64,000 bases of DNA from DASWLF01 sp963768765 (GTDB lineage: Bacteria; Desulfobacterota; Desulfobaccia; Desulfobaccales; 0-14-0-80-60-11). Under the pieces are notes generated by a model. It ran no database searches. It was given only the letters and a program-made list of their open reading frames with translations, and was not told the DNA's origin. Positions 34,395-43,121 of this stretch are shown piece after piece. The position numbers were made by a program, and so were the translations under genes. The stretch is taken from NCBI GenBank assembly GCA_963768765.1, contig CAVYJK010000032.1, positions 62,001 to 126,000 on the forward strand, written 5' to 3'. The number at the start of each line of letters is the position of its first letter. Positions within the stretch are counted from its first letter, which is position 1.

Positions 34395-35201
34395 ATGTGG
34401 GTCGCCGCGATACAGCTAAACTCCACGGCGGATATGGACGCCAACCTGGCCCGGGCCCGGGCCTTCATTGCGGAGGCCGCCGGCCATGGGGCGAAGTTGG
34501 TGGCCTTGCCGGAGCACTTCGCTTACCTGGGACCCGAGGAAGGCCTGTCGGAAGTGGCCCAACCTATAAGCGGCCCCCTGGTGTCCGGCTTCCGCGAACT
34601 GGCCGGGGACCTTAAGATTTTCCTGCTCCTGGGCTCTTTTCCGGAACTGGCCGGCAAGGAGACGCGGCCTTACAACACCAGCCTGCTGCTGGGTCCCAAG
34701 GGCCAGGTCCTGGCCCGCTACCGCAAGATACATCTCTTCGACGTGGACCTGCCGGGGGTCCCGCCTTACCGGGAATCCCAGTTCACCCAGCCGGGAGCCG
34801 AAGTGGTGGCGGCGCCGCTCTCCGGGACTCCTTTCACCGCCGGGTTGGCGGTCTGCTACGACCTGCGCTTTCCGGAACTCTTTCGGGCCCTGGCGGCCCA
34901 GGGGGCAGATCTCTTCCTGCTGCCCGCGGCTTTCACCTCTGCCACCGGGCGGGACCATTGGGAGATCCTGGTCCGGGCCCGGGCCATCGAAAATCTCTCC
35001 TACGTGATGGCGCCGGCCCAGTACGGTCAGCACGGCCCGGGACGCCGCAGCCACGGCCGCTCCCTCATCGTGGACCCCTGGGGGCTGGTCCTGGCCCAGG
35101 CCCCGGACGGGGAAGGGGTGATCTACGCCCGGCTGGACTTTGAGCGCCTGCAGCGCCGGCGCCGGGAACTTCCCTGCCTGACCCACTGCCGGCTGAAATA
35201 A
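34395..35201 (+). CDS. Carbon-nitrogen hydrolase (Nit/omega-amidase-like)
   Basis: 268 aa nitrilase superfamily. Catalytic triad: Glu40 in ALPEHFAYLG, Lys in RYRKIHLFDVDLPG, Cys in GLAVCYDLRFPELFRAL. Sequence pattern is of the Nit1/Nit2 branch, which removes deaminated glutathione or omega-amides of alpha-keto acids as metabolite repair. No amidase operon around. Starts within a few bases of the repeat element; weak SD. Confidence 0.88.
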   Translation: MWVAAIQLNSTADMDANLARARAFIAEAAGHGAKLVALPEHFAYLGPEEGLSEVAQPISGPLVSGFRELAGDLKIFLLLGSFPELAGKETRPYNTSLLLGPKGQVLARYRKIHLFDVDLPGVPPYRESQFTQPGAEVVAAPLSGTPFTAGLAVCYDLRFPELFRALAAQGADLFLLPAAFTSATGRDHWEILVRARAIENLSYVMAPAQYGQHGPGRRSHGRSLIVDPWGLVLAQAPDGEGVIYARLDFERLQRRRRELPCLTHCRLK

Positions 35202-35204
35202 GAG

Positions 35205-35320
35205 GTTTGCGGGGGGAGGGCCAGGGAGCGAGCTCCCTGCCCTCCTCCACACGCCCCTCCCAACCCCCATAAGGGGCCGGAGAAGTCGGGACCGATGATC
35301 CCGACTTCTCCGGCCTTTTT
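35205..35320 (+). terminator. Repeat element with terminator hairpin after the nitrilase gene
   Basis: The first part (GGGGGGAGGGCCAGGGAGCGAGCTCCCTGCCCTCC) is a half copy of the element at 22,303. The second, 35,275-35,320, is a 17-bp perfect stem GGCCGGAGAAGTCGGGA / TCCCGACTTCTCCGGCC with 7-base loop followed by TTTTT, a strong Rho-independent terminator for the plus-strand gene. Confidence 0.8.
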
Positions 35321-35359
35321 ATCACCCCTTAAAGAGACCTCTGTCCTGAAAAGTTCGTA

Positions 35360-35461
35360 CGGCAGCTTCAATGGGGCACAGCACGCTGTGCCCCTACAGC
35401 GGAATCTACGTCATTTGTAGGGAAACGGCGGGCCGTGCCCACCCTAATACGGGCTGCCACC
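35360..35461. repeat. Pair of GTAGGGGCACGG-type palindromes with GGCAGC ends
   Basis: Bounded by GGCAGC and GCTGCC; contains GGGGCACAGCACGCTGTGCCCC and GTAGGGAAACGGCGGGCCGTGCCC. The same GTAGGGGCACxGCGxGCxGTGCCC family is seen at 17,566, 42,234, 53,481 and in altered form at 6,730, 42,012 and 54,668. Confidence 0.6.
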
Positions 35462-35514
35462 TTCAGAATTTTTTACCGAAAACCGAGAACTGAAAACCGA
35501 AAACCATTTTCAGA

Positions 35515-35548
35515 TAAAAAAAGGCGGGAGGCTTTCGCCTCCCGCCTT
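35515..35548 (-). terminator. Rho-independent terminator of the DksA-like gene
   Basis: On minus strand: AAGGCGGGAGGC GAAA GCCTCCCGCCTT followed by TTTTT. It is about 20 bases past the dksA-like stop at 35,567. Confidence 0.9.
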
Positions 35549-35566
35549 GAGTTTCGTTAAGATGTA

Positions 35567-35962
35567 TTAAACCCTGGCCGTGGCTTTGGCCAGCTTTTCC
35601 CGGTGGGACATGCAGTTGCGGCACAGCGGCGTTTCCGGCATGATCTCCAGCCGGCGCGGCTCGATGGGCTGGCCGCAAACCTCGCAGAACCCATAGGAGC
35701 CGTTCTCCAGACGCAGCAAAGCCTCCTCGATGGCCTCCAGTTCCTGCCGTTTGGGTCCCAGGAGGGTAAGGTTGGTCTCAGCCATCAGCGACACCGTGGC
35801 CTGGTCCTCTTCGTCCCGGGCCGTGGCCAACATCTCCTGATAGCCGTCGCCGATGTTGCTCTTGAGCTGCTCTTTGACCTCCTGCCAGAGACGCCGTTTC
35901 CGTCCCAGCAAGCGCTCTTTCACTTCCGACAGCCTTTCAGGGCTCAGTCCTGCTGCCATCAT
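35567..35962 (-). CDS. DksA/TraR-family C4 zinc-finger protein
   Basis: 131 aa. Long N-terminal coiled coil (residues ~8-85) and C-terminal four-cysteine zinc finger: CEVCGQPIEPRRLE then CRNCMSHREK (CxxC-x17-CxxC). DksA-like proteins enter the RNA polymerase secondary channel and modulate rRNA and stress promoters with ppGpp. The coiled-coil tip acidic pair of DksA (DxxDxA) is seen as DEEDQAT. Lies 54 bases downstream of the sigma factor gene on the same strand, probably co-transcribed. Confidence 0.88.
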   Translation of the reverse strand: MMAAGLSPERLSEVKERLLGRKRRLWQEVKEQLKSNIGDGYQEMLATARDEEDQATVSLMAETNLTLLGPKRQELEAIEEALLRLENGSYGFCEVCGQPIEPRRLEIMPETPLCRNCMSHREKLAKATARV

Positions 35963-36016
35963 TCTTCCCTCCCCAGGATTGGTCGGCGGGGCCCGCTTAA
36001 ACCGGCCCCCCGGGGG

Positions 36017-37315
36017 TTACTCCAGGAAATCCTCCAGCGCCGCTTTGCGAGTAGGGTGCTTGAGGCGCTTGAGCGCCTTCTTTTCAATCTGACGGATGCG
36101 TTCCCGGGAGACCTTGAAGGCCCGCCCGATCTCTTCCAGGGTGTGCTCCACTTCCTCCCCGATGCCGAACCGCATCTTCATGATCTTTTCTTCCCTGGCG
36201 GTGAGGGTGGTCAAAATGGAGCCGGTCTTCTCGCCCAACTGGGACTCCAGGATGGCCTCATAGGGAGAAATGGCCTTGTCGTTGCGGATGAAATCCCCCA
36301 GCCGGTCGCCTTCGTCGCCCACGGGGGTCTCCAGAGAGATGAGCTCGTCGGCCAGGTTGGTGACCAGGAGGATTTTGTCTTCCGCCACCCCGGAGCGTTC
36401 GGAGATCTCCTTCAGGGACGGCTCCCTTCCTAATTCCTTCAACAGGTCGTAGAAAGCCCGGTAGCACCGGTTGCGGATCTCCTGCAGGTGCACGGGGATC
36501 CGGATGGTCCGGGTCTTGTCATAGATGGCCCGGGTAATGGTCTGTCTGATCCACCAGGACGCAAAAGTGCTCAGGCGGTAACCGGTGGTGTAATCATACC
36601 GGGTCACGGCCTTCATGAGGCCCAGGTTGCCTTCCTGGATCAGGTCCGAGAAGGTCAGCCCCCGATGCAGGTACTTTTTGGCGATGCTCACCACCAGGCG
36701 CAGGTTGGCCTTAATCATCTGGTCCCGGGCCTGGTTGACTTCCTCCTCCGTGGCCTTGATCCGGTTGGATAGCTCCTTGACTTCGGCGGCCTCGGGGTAA
36801 TGGCGTTGGACCTGGGTCAGCTTCTGGTGAATGATCTTAAAGAGCTTTTCTTTCCCCTGGGCGCTCTTTTCCGGGGTCTGATACCAATGCTGGACCTTTT
36901 TCTGCAGGTAGCCGACCTCTTCCAGGCCGGACTGCACCATGGAGACCAGGGTTAAGATGTTGTCCTGGCCTTCTTTGATAATGCGTCCCAGGCTCCGCTC
37001 CTCTTCCGGGGAAAGGATGGAATAGCGCAGCATTTCCCGGAAATAGGCAGCCACCAGGCCCTCGTGTTCCGGGATTTCCTCGGCTTCGACGCCTTCGTCC
37101 AAGTCCTCTTCCACACCTTCTTCCGGGAGCACGCCGTAAGCGGCATCCAGGTGTTCGGTTACTTCCAGTTCCTCGTCGGCCCCGCCGTCATAGGAGCTGC
37201 GGAAATCCAAGGAGTCCTCCTCACCGGGGACGAGGAGATTGAATTGATCATAGGCGAGAAGCTGATCGTTCCCGCCGCCAAGATCTAAGAATTTTTTAAG
37301 ATATTCTTTTCCCAT
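36017..37315 (-). CDS. RNA polymerase sigma factor, sigma-70 family (RpoD/RpoS-like)
   Basis: 432 aa. No region 1.1 basic domain; the N-terminal 80 residues are acidic (EEGVEEDLDEGVEAEEIPEH). Region 1.2 (YFREMLRYSILSPEEE), region 2 (NLRLVVSIAKKYLHRGLTFSDLIQEG, YRLSTFASWWIRQTITRAI), region 3 (IRIPVHLQEIRNRC) and region 4 (EEKIMKMRFGIGEEVEHTLE, VSRERIRQIEKKAL) are all present. Length and missing 1.1 fit a group 2 factor such as RpoS, though a primary factor with a reduced N-terminus cannot be ruled out. Followed by the DksA-like gene. Confidence 0.9.
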   Translation of the reverse strand: MGKEYLKKFLDLGGGNDQLLAYDQFNLLVPGEEDSLDFRSSYDGGADEELEVTEHLDAAYGVLPEEGVEEDLDEGVEAEEIPEHEGLVAAYFREMLRYSILSPEEERSLGRIIKEGQDNILTLVSMVQSGLEEVGYLQKKVQHWYQTPEKSAQGKEKLFKIIHQKLTQVQRHYPEAAEVKELSNRIKATEEEVNQARDQMIKANLRLVVSIAKKYLHRGLTFSDLIQEGNLGLMKAVTRYDYTTGYRLSTFASWWIRQTITRAIYDKTRTIRIPVHLQEIRNRCYRAFYDLLKELGREPSLKEISERSGVAEDKILLVTNLADELISLETPVGDEGDRLGDFIRNDKAISPYEAILESQLGEKTGSILTTLTAREEKIMKMRFGIGEEVEHTLEEIGRAFKVSRERIRQIEKKALKRLKHPTRKAALEDFLE

Positions 37316-37588
37316 GGATTTATGGTCCCGTGGTCTCCTACCACTCCTTAAAGTTGAAATATATAGATTACCCGATTAACTTGTCCTGTCAAGAAAAATT
37401 GTTAATCTTTGTCCCTTTCGAATCCCAGCAAATGGCATATCGGCAATTTTTGCAATAAATTTAAGATAATTATCTTTTATTATTTGTCAATAGTTGTTTT
37501 GCACCAAATTATTTCCATATAATCCTGCCTTGACCCCCGGCCCGGTTTGGGGCTATCATAGGGCCACCAATCAGAAAAGGCTTAAGTC
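37316..37588. other. Divergent AT-rich promoter region
   Basis: Upstream of the sigma factor (minus) and the YhaM-like gene (plus). Strongly AT-rich at 37,360-37,520; promoters expected in both directions but no clear consensus pair singled out. No repeat copies seen. Confidence 0.35.
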
Positions 37589-38600
37589 GTGCCCCACACG
37601 CTCATTACCGAACTCAAGGAAGGCGCCGCGGTGCAGCAATTTTTCCTGGCTGCGCCAGGTGGAGCGCCGCACCGACAAGTCCGGCAAATCCTTTCTCTCC
37701 CTGGTCCTGGGCGACAAGAGCGGCACCATGGTGGCCCGGGTCTGGAGCGACGTCTGCGCCCGCTGCACCGGGCCCTTCGCCCCCGGCGACTACGTGGGCG
37801 TCCAGGGCCAGGTGGGCTCTTACAAAGGGGAACTCCAGCTCAACGGTCCAGTATATCTATACCGTGGACGCCCTCGAAGGCCCGGGGCAAGGAGCTGAAA
37901 GGCTTCGACCCGGAACTGCTGCACCTGGCCACCCCTTACGACCGCCAGCAGCTCTGGCAGGAGCTCCGGGAGATGGCCGAGGGCAACCTCAGACCGCCCC
38001 TCAGAGACCTGGTGCTCAGCCTCCTGAACCGGTATCAGGAAGACCTCCTGGTGTGCCCCGCCGCCCGGCTCTATCACCACCCCTATCTGGGGGGCCTGCT
38101 GGAGCATACCTGGTCCGTGACCCGCCACACCCTGGCGTCCCTCAGCGTTTATCCCGACCTGAACCCCGACCTGGCCCTGGCCGGGGCCATTCTCCACGAC
38201 CTGGGGAAGGTCAAGGAAATCGCCAACCCCCAGGCTCCGGATCTCACCGTCTCCGGGCAGCTTCTGGGCCACATCGTCCTGGGGTGGGAAATGGTGCGGG
38301 AAGAGGCCCGGGCCCTGGAGTTTCCCGACCCCAACCTGCTGGTGCAGCTGGAGCACATCATCCTGTCGCACCACGGGTCCCTGGAATTCGGCTCCCCGGT
38401 CCCTGCCCAAGACCCGGGAAGCCCTGCTGGTTTATTTCCTGGACGACCTGGACGCCAAGCTGAAGATGATGGACACCCATTTGCAGAGCGACTCCGGCGA
38501 CGGCGACTTTACCAGTTACCACCGGGTATTGCAGCGCGACCTCTATAAAGGCGGAGAGAGTCAGGCCGCCGGCCGGGTCCCGCAGAAACCAGAAAAATAG
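37589..38600 (+). CDS. YhaM-like 3'-5' exoribonuclease (OB + HD), with several frameshifts
   Basis: Pieces in three frames add up to a ~335-aa protein. From GTG 37,589: HTLITELKEGAAVQQFFL, then (frame change ~37,650) LRQVERRTDKSGKSFLSLVL and ARVWSDVCARCTGPFAPGDY (OB fold), then VQYIYTVDALE (~37,850), then KELKGFDPELLHLATPYDRQ and the HD domain with LLEHTWSV, AGAILHDLGKVKEI and HIILSHHGSLEFG (His-Asp metal site), then (~38,400) EALLVYFLDDLDAKLKMM to a TAG at 38,600. Four shifts in one otherwise well-conserved gene. Either a pseudogene or clustered indel errors; conservation of each piece supports the latter. Confidence 0.7.
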
Positions 38601-38725
38601 CAAAGATTTCCATAATCTGGATTGACAACCCTACAATTCGGTCTTAATTTGTAATTTATAATACATACGGGGCTGCGAGGCGCCATATCAGGCCTGGCCC
38701 AGCGAAAGTCATCCAGGAGGGCATT

Positions 38726-39203
38726 ATGTTTAAGAAGATTTTGGTTCCTCTAGACGGTTCGGAAATCGCGGCTAAAATTCTCCCCAAGGTAGCGGAACTG
38801 GCCAAGACCTTCAAGGCCAAGGTGACCCTCTTTCACGCCTGTTATGCCGGCGTCGGCGCCTTCGCCGGGGAAGGCACTCCGGGAACGATCCGGGCAGCAG
38901 CGGCCCAGGAGGCAAAATTCTGTGAAACCTTCCTGGCCAAGGCCGGCCAGGACCTCAAGGCCCAGGGCCTGGACGCCAACTGGGCCTGCCAGGACGGGGT
39001 GCCCGAACGGGAAATCATTGCCTTATGCCCAGGATAACGGCTACGACCTCATCGCCCTGGGGACCCACGGCGCCGGGGAAGTGGCCTGGTACATGGGCCA
39101 CGTGGCCGATAGGGTAGCCGCCCACGCCACGGTGCCGGTACTGCTCTTCCGGACTTTGGAATTCAAACCCCCGATGCTGAAAGAGCTATACTTCTATCCC
39201 TAA
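38726..39203 (+). CDS. Universal stress protein (UspA family), frameshifted
   Basis: About 158 aa. N-terminal frame: MFKKILVPLDGSEIAAKILP, then DGVPEREIIA. One extra T at ~39,022 (GCCTTATGCC where GCCTATGCC is expected) causes a stop at 39,037; the second frame continues DNGYDLIALGTHGAGEVAWY and DRVAAHATVPVLLFR. The ATP-binding motif G-x2-G-x9-G-S/T of UspA is only partly kept (GTHGAGEVAWYMGHVAD). SD GGAGG upstream at 38,714. Confidence 0.8.
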
Positions 39204-39234
39204 CTAGCAAACGCCCCCAGATAATTGTAACCTC

Positions 39235-39275
39235 AGGGGACCACGGGAGCCTGCCTCCCATGGTCCTCTTTGTTT
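39235..39275 (+). terminator. Terminator after usp
   Basis: AGGGGACCACGGGAG / CTCCCATGGTCCTCT pairs over 15 positions with one mismatch and one wobble, loop CCTGC, then TTGTTTTA. 32 bases past the usp stop. Confidence 0.75.
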
Positions 39276-39367
39276 TATGGACCCCGCCAGCCGGCAAACG
39301 TTAACTTAGATTATTTAATTAATTTGTGACATAATAGTTGTCCATAAACTTGCATCGGGGGGGTGCC

Positions 39368-40456
39368 ATGCCTGTCATTGAGCCGTCCAAAGCAGAGCTT
39401 TTTTCTGGCGAGGCCCTGGCCCTGTTAGAGTTGGCCGACAAGGCGGTTTCGGCCAGGAGCCTGGAGGACCTGGCAGACTTGGCTCTGCCGGTCCTCGCCC
39501 GCATCACGGGCGCCACCGGGAGCCTTCTTTACCTGAAAGATCCACGCCTGCTCCACCCCTCCTTCTTTCGCCACGGGGTTCAGCCCGATGTGGCCCCGGC
39601 AGTGGAGCAGTTGTGCGCCGAGCAAGTCGACCAACTTTCAGGCCGCACCGAGATGCAAGTTGCCTCCATGACGCCGGGTATCCGGCTGGCGCTGTTTCCT
39701 CTCCGCTCCCACCATGAACCCATGGGCCTGCTGGGGCTGGCGCTTCCCGGGGAAGCAACGACTCTGATGGCAAAAATTCTGCCGCTTTTCAGGCATGCCC
39801 TGGATAATCTTCTCGACCGGCTGGACCTCGAGAAGCGCAATCGGCATCTCAATACCTACCTCACCGTGAGTTCCATGATTACCCAGGCCCTGGACCTGCG
39901 CGACGTTTTGGAAGCTGTTCTCTACTTCTGTATGGATGGTCTTGCGGCTGAAGCCGCCTCGGTCCTCCTGCTCGATTACGAGAAAAAGAACTTCCGCTTT
40001 TACAGCGCCGAGGGCTCGGCCAAGGAGGTGCTGCTGACCGCCACCTTTCCCGCCGACCAGGGCCTGGCCGGTTCGGTGCTGCAGACCCAGCAGTCGGAGA
40101 TCATCAACGACGTGCAGAACGATCCCCGGTTTTACGGAAAGTTCGATTCGGAATCAGGCTTTCAGACCAGAAACATGATCGTCCTGCCTCTGACGGCGGG
40201 AGAAGAGAAGATCGGGGTCCTGGAAGTCCTCAACAAAACGGACGGCAAGCTCTTTACCGAGGAAGAGCTCCTGCTGCTCACCTCCATCGCCGAAGAGGTG
40301 GCCTTTGCCATCCGCAATGGCAAGCTGTTCGAGGTGGTGGTGAAAAGCTACTGCAAGCAGCGCCAGGGCCTGAACACCTGCAAGGGGTGCAAGCGGCCCC
40401 TGGGATCGTGGACCCCCTGCGTCAAATATCGGGAAGCCAGCGCCGTTTTGGAGTAA
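39368..40456 (+). CDS. Double GAF-domain sensor protein with Cys-rich tail
   Basis: 362 aa from ATG 39,368 (poly-G SD just upstream). Residues ~10-160 resemble a degenerate GAF (VLARITGATGSLLYLKDPRL; GIRLALFPLRSHHEPMGLLG). Residues ~175-330 are a standard GAF: AEAASVLLLDYEKKNFRFYS, FPADQGLAGSVLQTQQSEII, MIVLPLTAGEEKIGVLEVLN. The C-terminus has four cysteines CKQRQGLNTCKGCKRPLGSW and TPC, possibly a metal or Fe-S site. No output domain, so it probably signals by protein contact. Ligand unknown. Confidence 0.85.
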   Translation: MPVIEPSKAELFSGEALALLELADKAVSARSLEDLADLALPVLARITGATGSLLYLKDPRLLHPSFFRHGVQPDVAPAVEQLCAEQVDQLSGRTEMQVASMTPGIRLALFPLRSHHEPMGLLGLALPGEATTLMAKILPLFRHALDNLLDRLDLEKRNRHLNTYLTVSSMITQALDLRDVLEAVLYFCMDGLAAEAASVLLLDYEKKNFRFYSAEGSAKEVLLTATFPADQGLAGSVLQTQQSEIINDVQNDPRFYGKFDSESGFQTRNMIVLPLTAGEEKIGVLEVLNKTDGKLFTEEELLLLTSIAEEVAFAIRNGKLFEVVVKSYCKQRQGLNTCKGCKRPLGSWTPCVKYREASAVLE

Positions 40457-40559
40457 GAGGGCAAACCGGCTGCCCTCCCGCCGCGGTCTCGTGTATCCGG
40501 CCCTGCCGGATCAGGGTCAAATACCGCCCATTTGGAGTTCCGTCGATTTCCCGCGGCCT

Positions 40560-41981
40560 CTAAGGTTTCACTGCCAATAAGCGCATTTCCGTCAATTCCT
40601 CCATGGCGTAGCGCACCCCTTCCCGGCCCAGGCCCGAGGCCTTGACGCCGCCGTAGGGCATGTGGTCCTGGCGGAAGAGCGGGGCGTCGTTGATGATGAC
40701 GCCGCCCACCTCCAGGGTCTCGAAGGCCTGCCAGGCGTGGGCCAGGTCCGGGGTGAAGACCCCGGCCTGCAGGCCGAAGTCCGAGTCATTGGCCATCTTG
40801 AGTGCCTGGGTGAAGTCCGCAAAAGGCGTCAGAGTCGCCACCGGGCCGAAGATCTCCTGGCGCCAGACCAACATGTCCCGGGTGACGTTCTCCAGCACCG
40901 TGGCGGGCATGAGGTTGCCGGCGCCCAGGTTGCCCGCGATCATCTGGGCTCCGCCGTCCAGGGCTTCTCTGACCCACTGCCGCACCCGGTTTGCCGCCCC
41001 GGCGTCGATGAAGGGTCCGATGACCGTCTCTTCCCGGGCCGGGTCCCCGGCTACAATGTCGTGGGCGATGGTTTGCAGAAAACCCTCCTTAAAATCTTCA
41101 TAGACCTGCCGGTGCACCAGGACCCTTTGGACCGCGATGCACACCTGGCCGGCGTGGGCGAAGGCGCCGATGGCGGTGCGCCTGGCCGCCCAGGTCAGAT
41201 CGGCGCCGGCATCCACGATGCAGGCGGCGTTGCCGCCCAGCTCCAGGATGACTTTCTTGCGGCCGGCCAAACCTTTCAGGCGCCAGCCCACCGCGGCGCT
41301 GCCGGTGAAGGACAGGGCCTTAAGGCGGTCGTCGCCCGCCGCCTTTTCCGCCAGGTCGCTGGCGCTGGGCAAGACCTGCAGGCCTCCGGGCGGCAGCCCG
41401 GCCTGGTGGTAGATCTCCGCCAGCTTCAAGGCGGTGAGCGGCGTCTTGGAGGAGGGCTTGATGATGATGGGGTTGCCCGCGGCCAGGGCCGGCCCCACCT
41501 TGTGGGCCACCAGGTTGAAGGGGAAGTTGAAGGGGGTGATGCCCAGCACCGGTCCCACCGGAAAACGGCGGGTCAGGCCCCAGCGCCCGGTGAAGGCCGG
41601 CGCCAGGTCCAGGGGGATGACTTCGCCGCCCAGGCGGGCCGCCTCCTCCGCCGCCAGGCACAGGGTGGTAACCCCCCGGGCCATCTCGGCGCGGGCATAG
41701 GTGACGGGCTTGCCCCCCTCAGCCACGATGGTCTGGGCCAACTCTTCCTGGCGCCTCTCCACCCCGGCCGTGAGTGCCTTAAGAACCTCCCGGCGCTCCT
41801 GGCTGGAGAACCCTTTAAGTACTGCCGCGGCCTGCCGGGCCGCAGCAATGGCCGCTTCCCACTCCGCCTCCCCGGCCAGGCACACCTCCCCCACCACCTC
41901 CCCGGACCAGGGAGAGAGGAGCTGAAGCCTTTCTTTGGTCTCCACCCAGCGGCCGTCAATGAAGCAGCCTTTAAAATCCAT
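40560..41981 (-). CDS. Aldehyde dehydrogenase family protein (NAD(P)+-dependent)
   Basis: 473 aa from ATG 41,981; the longer frame to 42,029 precedes the family start. Signatures: GPVLGITPFNFPFNLVAHKV, KPSSKTPLTALKLAEI, catalytic Glu in VILELGGNAACIV, catalytic Cys in HAGQVCIAVQRVLV, and EIFGPVATLTPF. The FNFPFNLVAHKVGPALAAGN pattern is close to lactaldehyde/succinate-semialdehyde/glyceraldehyde-3-P (GapN-like) dehydrogenases. Natural substrate uncertain. Confidence 0.9.
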   Translation of the reverse strand: MDFKGCFIDGRWVETKERLQLLSPWSGEVVGEVCLAGEAEWEAAIAAARQAAAVLKGFSSQERREVLKALTAGVERRQEELAQTIVAEGGKPVTYARAEMARGVTTLCLAAEEAARLGGEVIPLDLAPAFTGRWGLTRRFPVGPVLGITPFNFPFNLVAHKVGPALAAGNPIIIKPSSKTPLTALKLAEIYHQAGLPPGGLQVLPSASDLAEKAAGDDRLKALSFTGSAAVGWRLKGLAGRKKVILELGGNAACIVDAGADLTWAARRTAIGAFAHAGQVCIAVQRVLVHRQVYEDFKEGFLQTIAHDIVAGDPAREETVIGPFIDAGAANRVRQWVREALDGGAQMIAGNLGAGNLMPATVLENVTRDMLVWRQEIFGPVATLTPFADFTQALKMANDSDFGLQAGVFTPDLAHAWQAFETLEVGGVIINDAPLFRQDHMPYGGVKASGLGREGVRYAMEELTEMRLLAVKP

Positions 41982-42007
41982 GATCGAACTCCATGGGGAG
42001 ATAACGA

Positions 42008-42344
42008 CGCTGGTAGGGGCGGGTTTCAAAACCGCCCCTAATGTCCCTCTTTGATTCCCAATCTACCCTTTAGGGGGCTGGAGGAAGGTTTCCATGGGTG
42101 CGCCCACCCCTACCTCAAGTTCTCTATAAATACCCAGCTCATGTAAACGACTTTAGATTCGCATTAGCCGTAGCAGCCGGAGCTCAAGGTCCCGCCTTCC
42201 CTGGCCATTTATTTGGGGGGCTGGGAGGGGAGTTGTAGGGGCACCGCGTGCTGTGCCCAAGGGCGGGGGCTTTGGTCCCCCGGCCCTCCCCTCAAAATTA
42301 TCTTCCTCCCCCTACCCTTCCCCAGGTTCCGGGCGCGGCTGCCG
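42008..42344. repeat. Repeat-rich intergenic region
   Basis: No gene. Copies: GTAGGGGCGGGTTTCAAAACCGCCCC (42,013-42,038, same type as inside murF's 3' end), GGGTGCGCCCACCCCTAC near 42,100, GTAGGGGCACCGCGTGCTGTGCCC (42,235-42,258), and a half copy of the 22,303 element at 42,208-42,325. Confidence 0.6.
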
Positions 42345-42971
42345 TTACTCCGGCTCAAAAATCAAACAATTCGCCAGTTCCTGGTCTTTGCCCTGTTCCA
42401 GCAGCTTTGCCGCGCAGCCCTGACAGATGTATTTCTTTTTCTGGGAGTGCCACTTAATGATGGGATAGGTCTTGAACTGCTCAAGGATTTTGGTGGGAAT
42501 TCCCTTGCCTAAAATCTCATTTTCCACTTCGATAACGCGCCACCCGACAATCTCCCGATAATGAGGAATATCGGTACATACCACAACCTTTTCAACTTTA
42601 CTGATTCGCAAGGGGAAGTGTTTAAAATTACTGCAATATCTGCATTGATACCTTACCTTTTCACCCCAGAGAATGGTGCCGTAACCGTCTTTGGGAATAC
42701 TTTTCCCTCGGAACCAACTGATGGCCTGTTCCAGGGAAGGGGCGAAGTGGGTCTTTGGCAGGTCTTCGTTGAGGAAGTAAAATCTGCCGTAAGCATAATC
42801 GTTGTCTTCTAAAGACGCCTGGAAAAAATCCTTGGCAAACAGCTCTCTTCCGTGAATCTTGATGATTACCTGAAGATCGGTGTCGTCCAGGGAGATGCTG
42901 CGTTCCACTATCTCACCCGGAGGCTCCTCTGACTCGGGTTTGGACACAAATAAACGCTTCAGGAACCCCAC
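42345..42971 (-). CDS. Hypothetical protein with two CxxC pairs
   Basis: 208 aa, no family recognised. Two CxxC pairs, YQCRYCSNFKHF (middle) and YICQGCAAKLLEQG (near the end), suggest a zinc-bound site or two treble-clef halves. Aromatic- and charge-rich, no TM or signal peptide. GC is lower than in neighbours, which hints at acquisition. Monocistronic between repeat clusters. Confidence 0.6.
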   Translation of the reverse strand: MGFLKRLFVSKPESEEPPGEIVERSISLDDTDLQVIIKIHGRELFAKDFFQASLEDNDYAYGRFYFLNEDLPKTHFAPSLEQAISWFRGKSIPKDGYGTILWGEKVRYQCRYCSNFKHFPLRISKVEKVVVCTDIPHYREIVGWRVIEVENEILGKGIPTKILEQFKTYPIIKWHSQKKKYICQGCAAKLLEQGKDQELANCLIFEPE

Positions 42972-43121
42972 TTCCCATTCCTCCGACGAACTTGTTCATT
43001 TTAACAAAAATTTGTCTAGATCTCCTTAATCTTTATACTTGGCGAAAAACTCCATAATCTTCAGGAAGATAATCACCGCGGTCCCGGGGGAACAGGGCCT
43101 CCTGCCCCCCTGTGGTCGAGC

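Noticed and set aside
38640..38670. TTGACA ... TATAAT promoter for usp
   Set aside because: Both hexamers occur before usp, but about 29 bases apart, too far for a sigma-70 promoter; another arrangement may be used.
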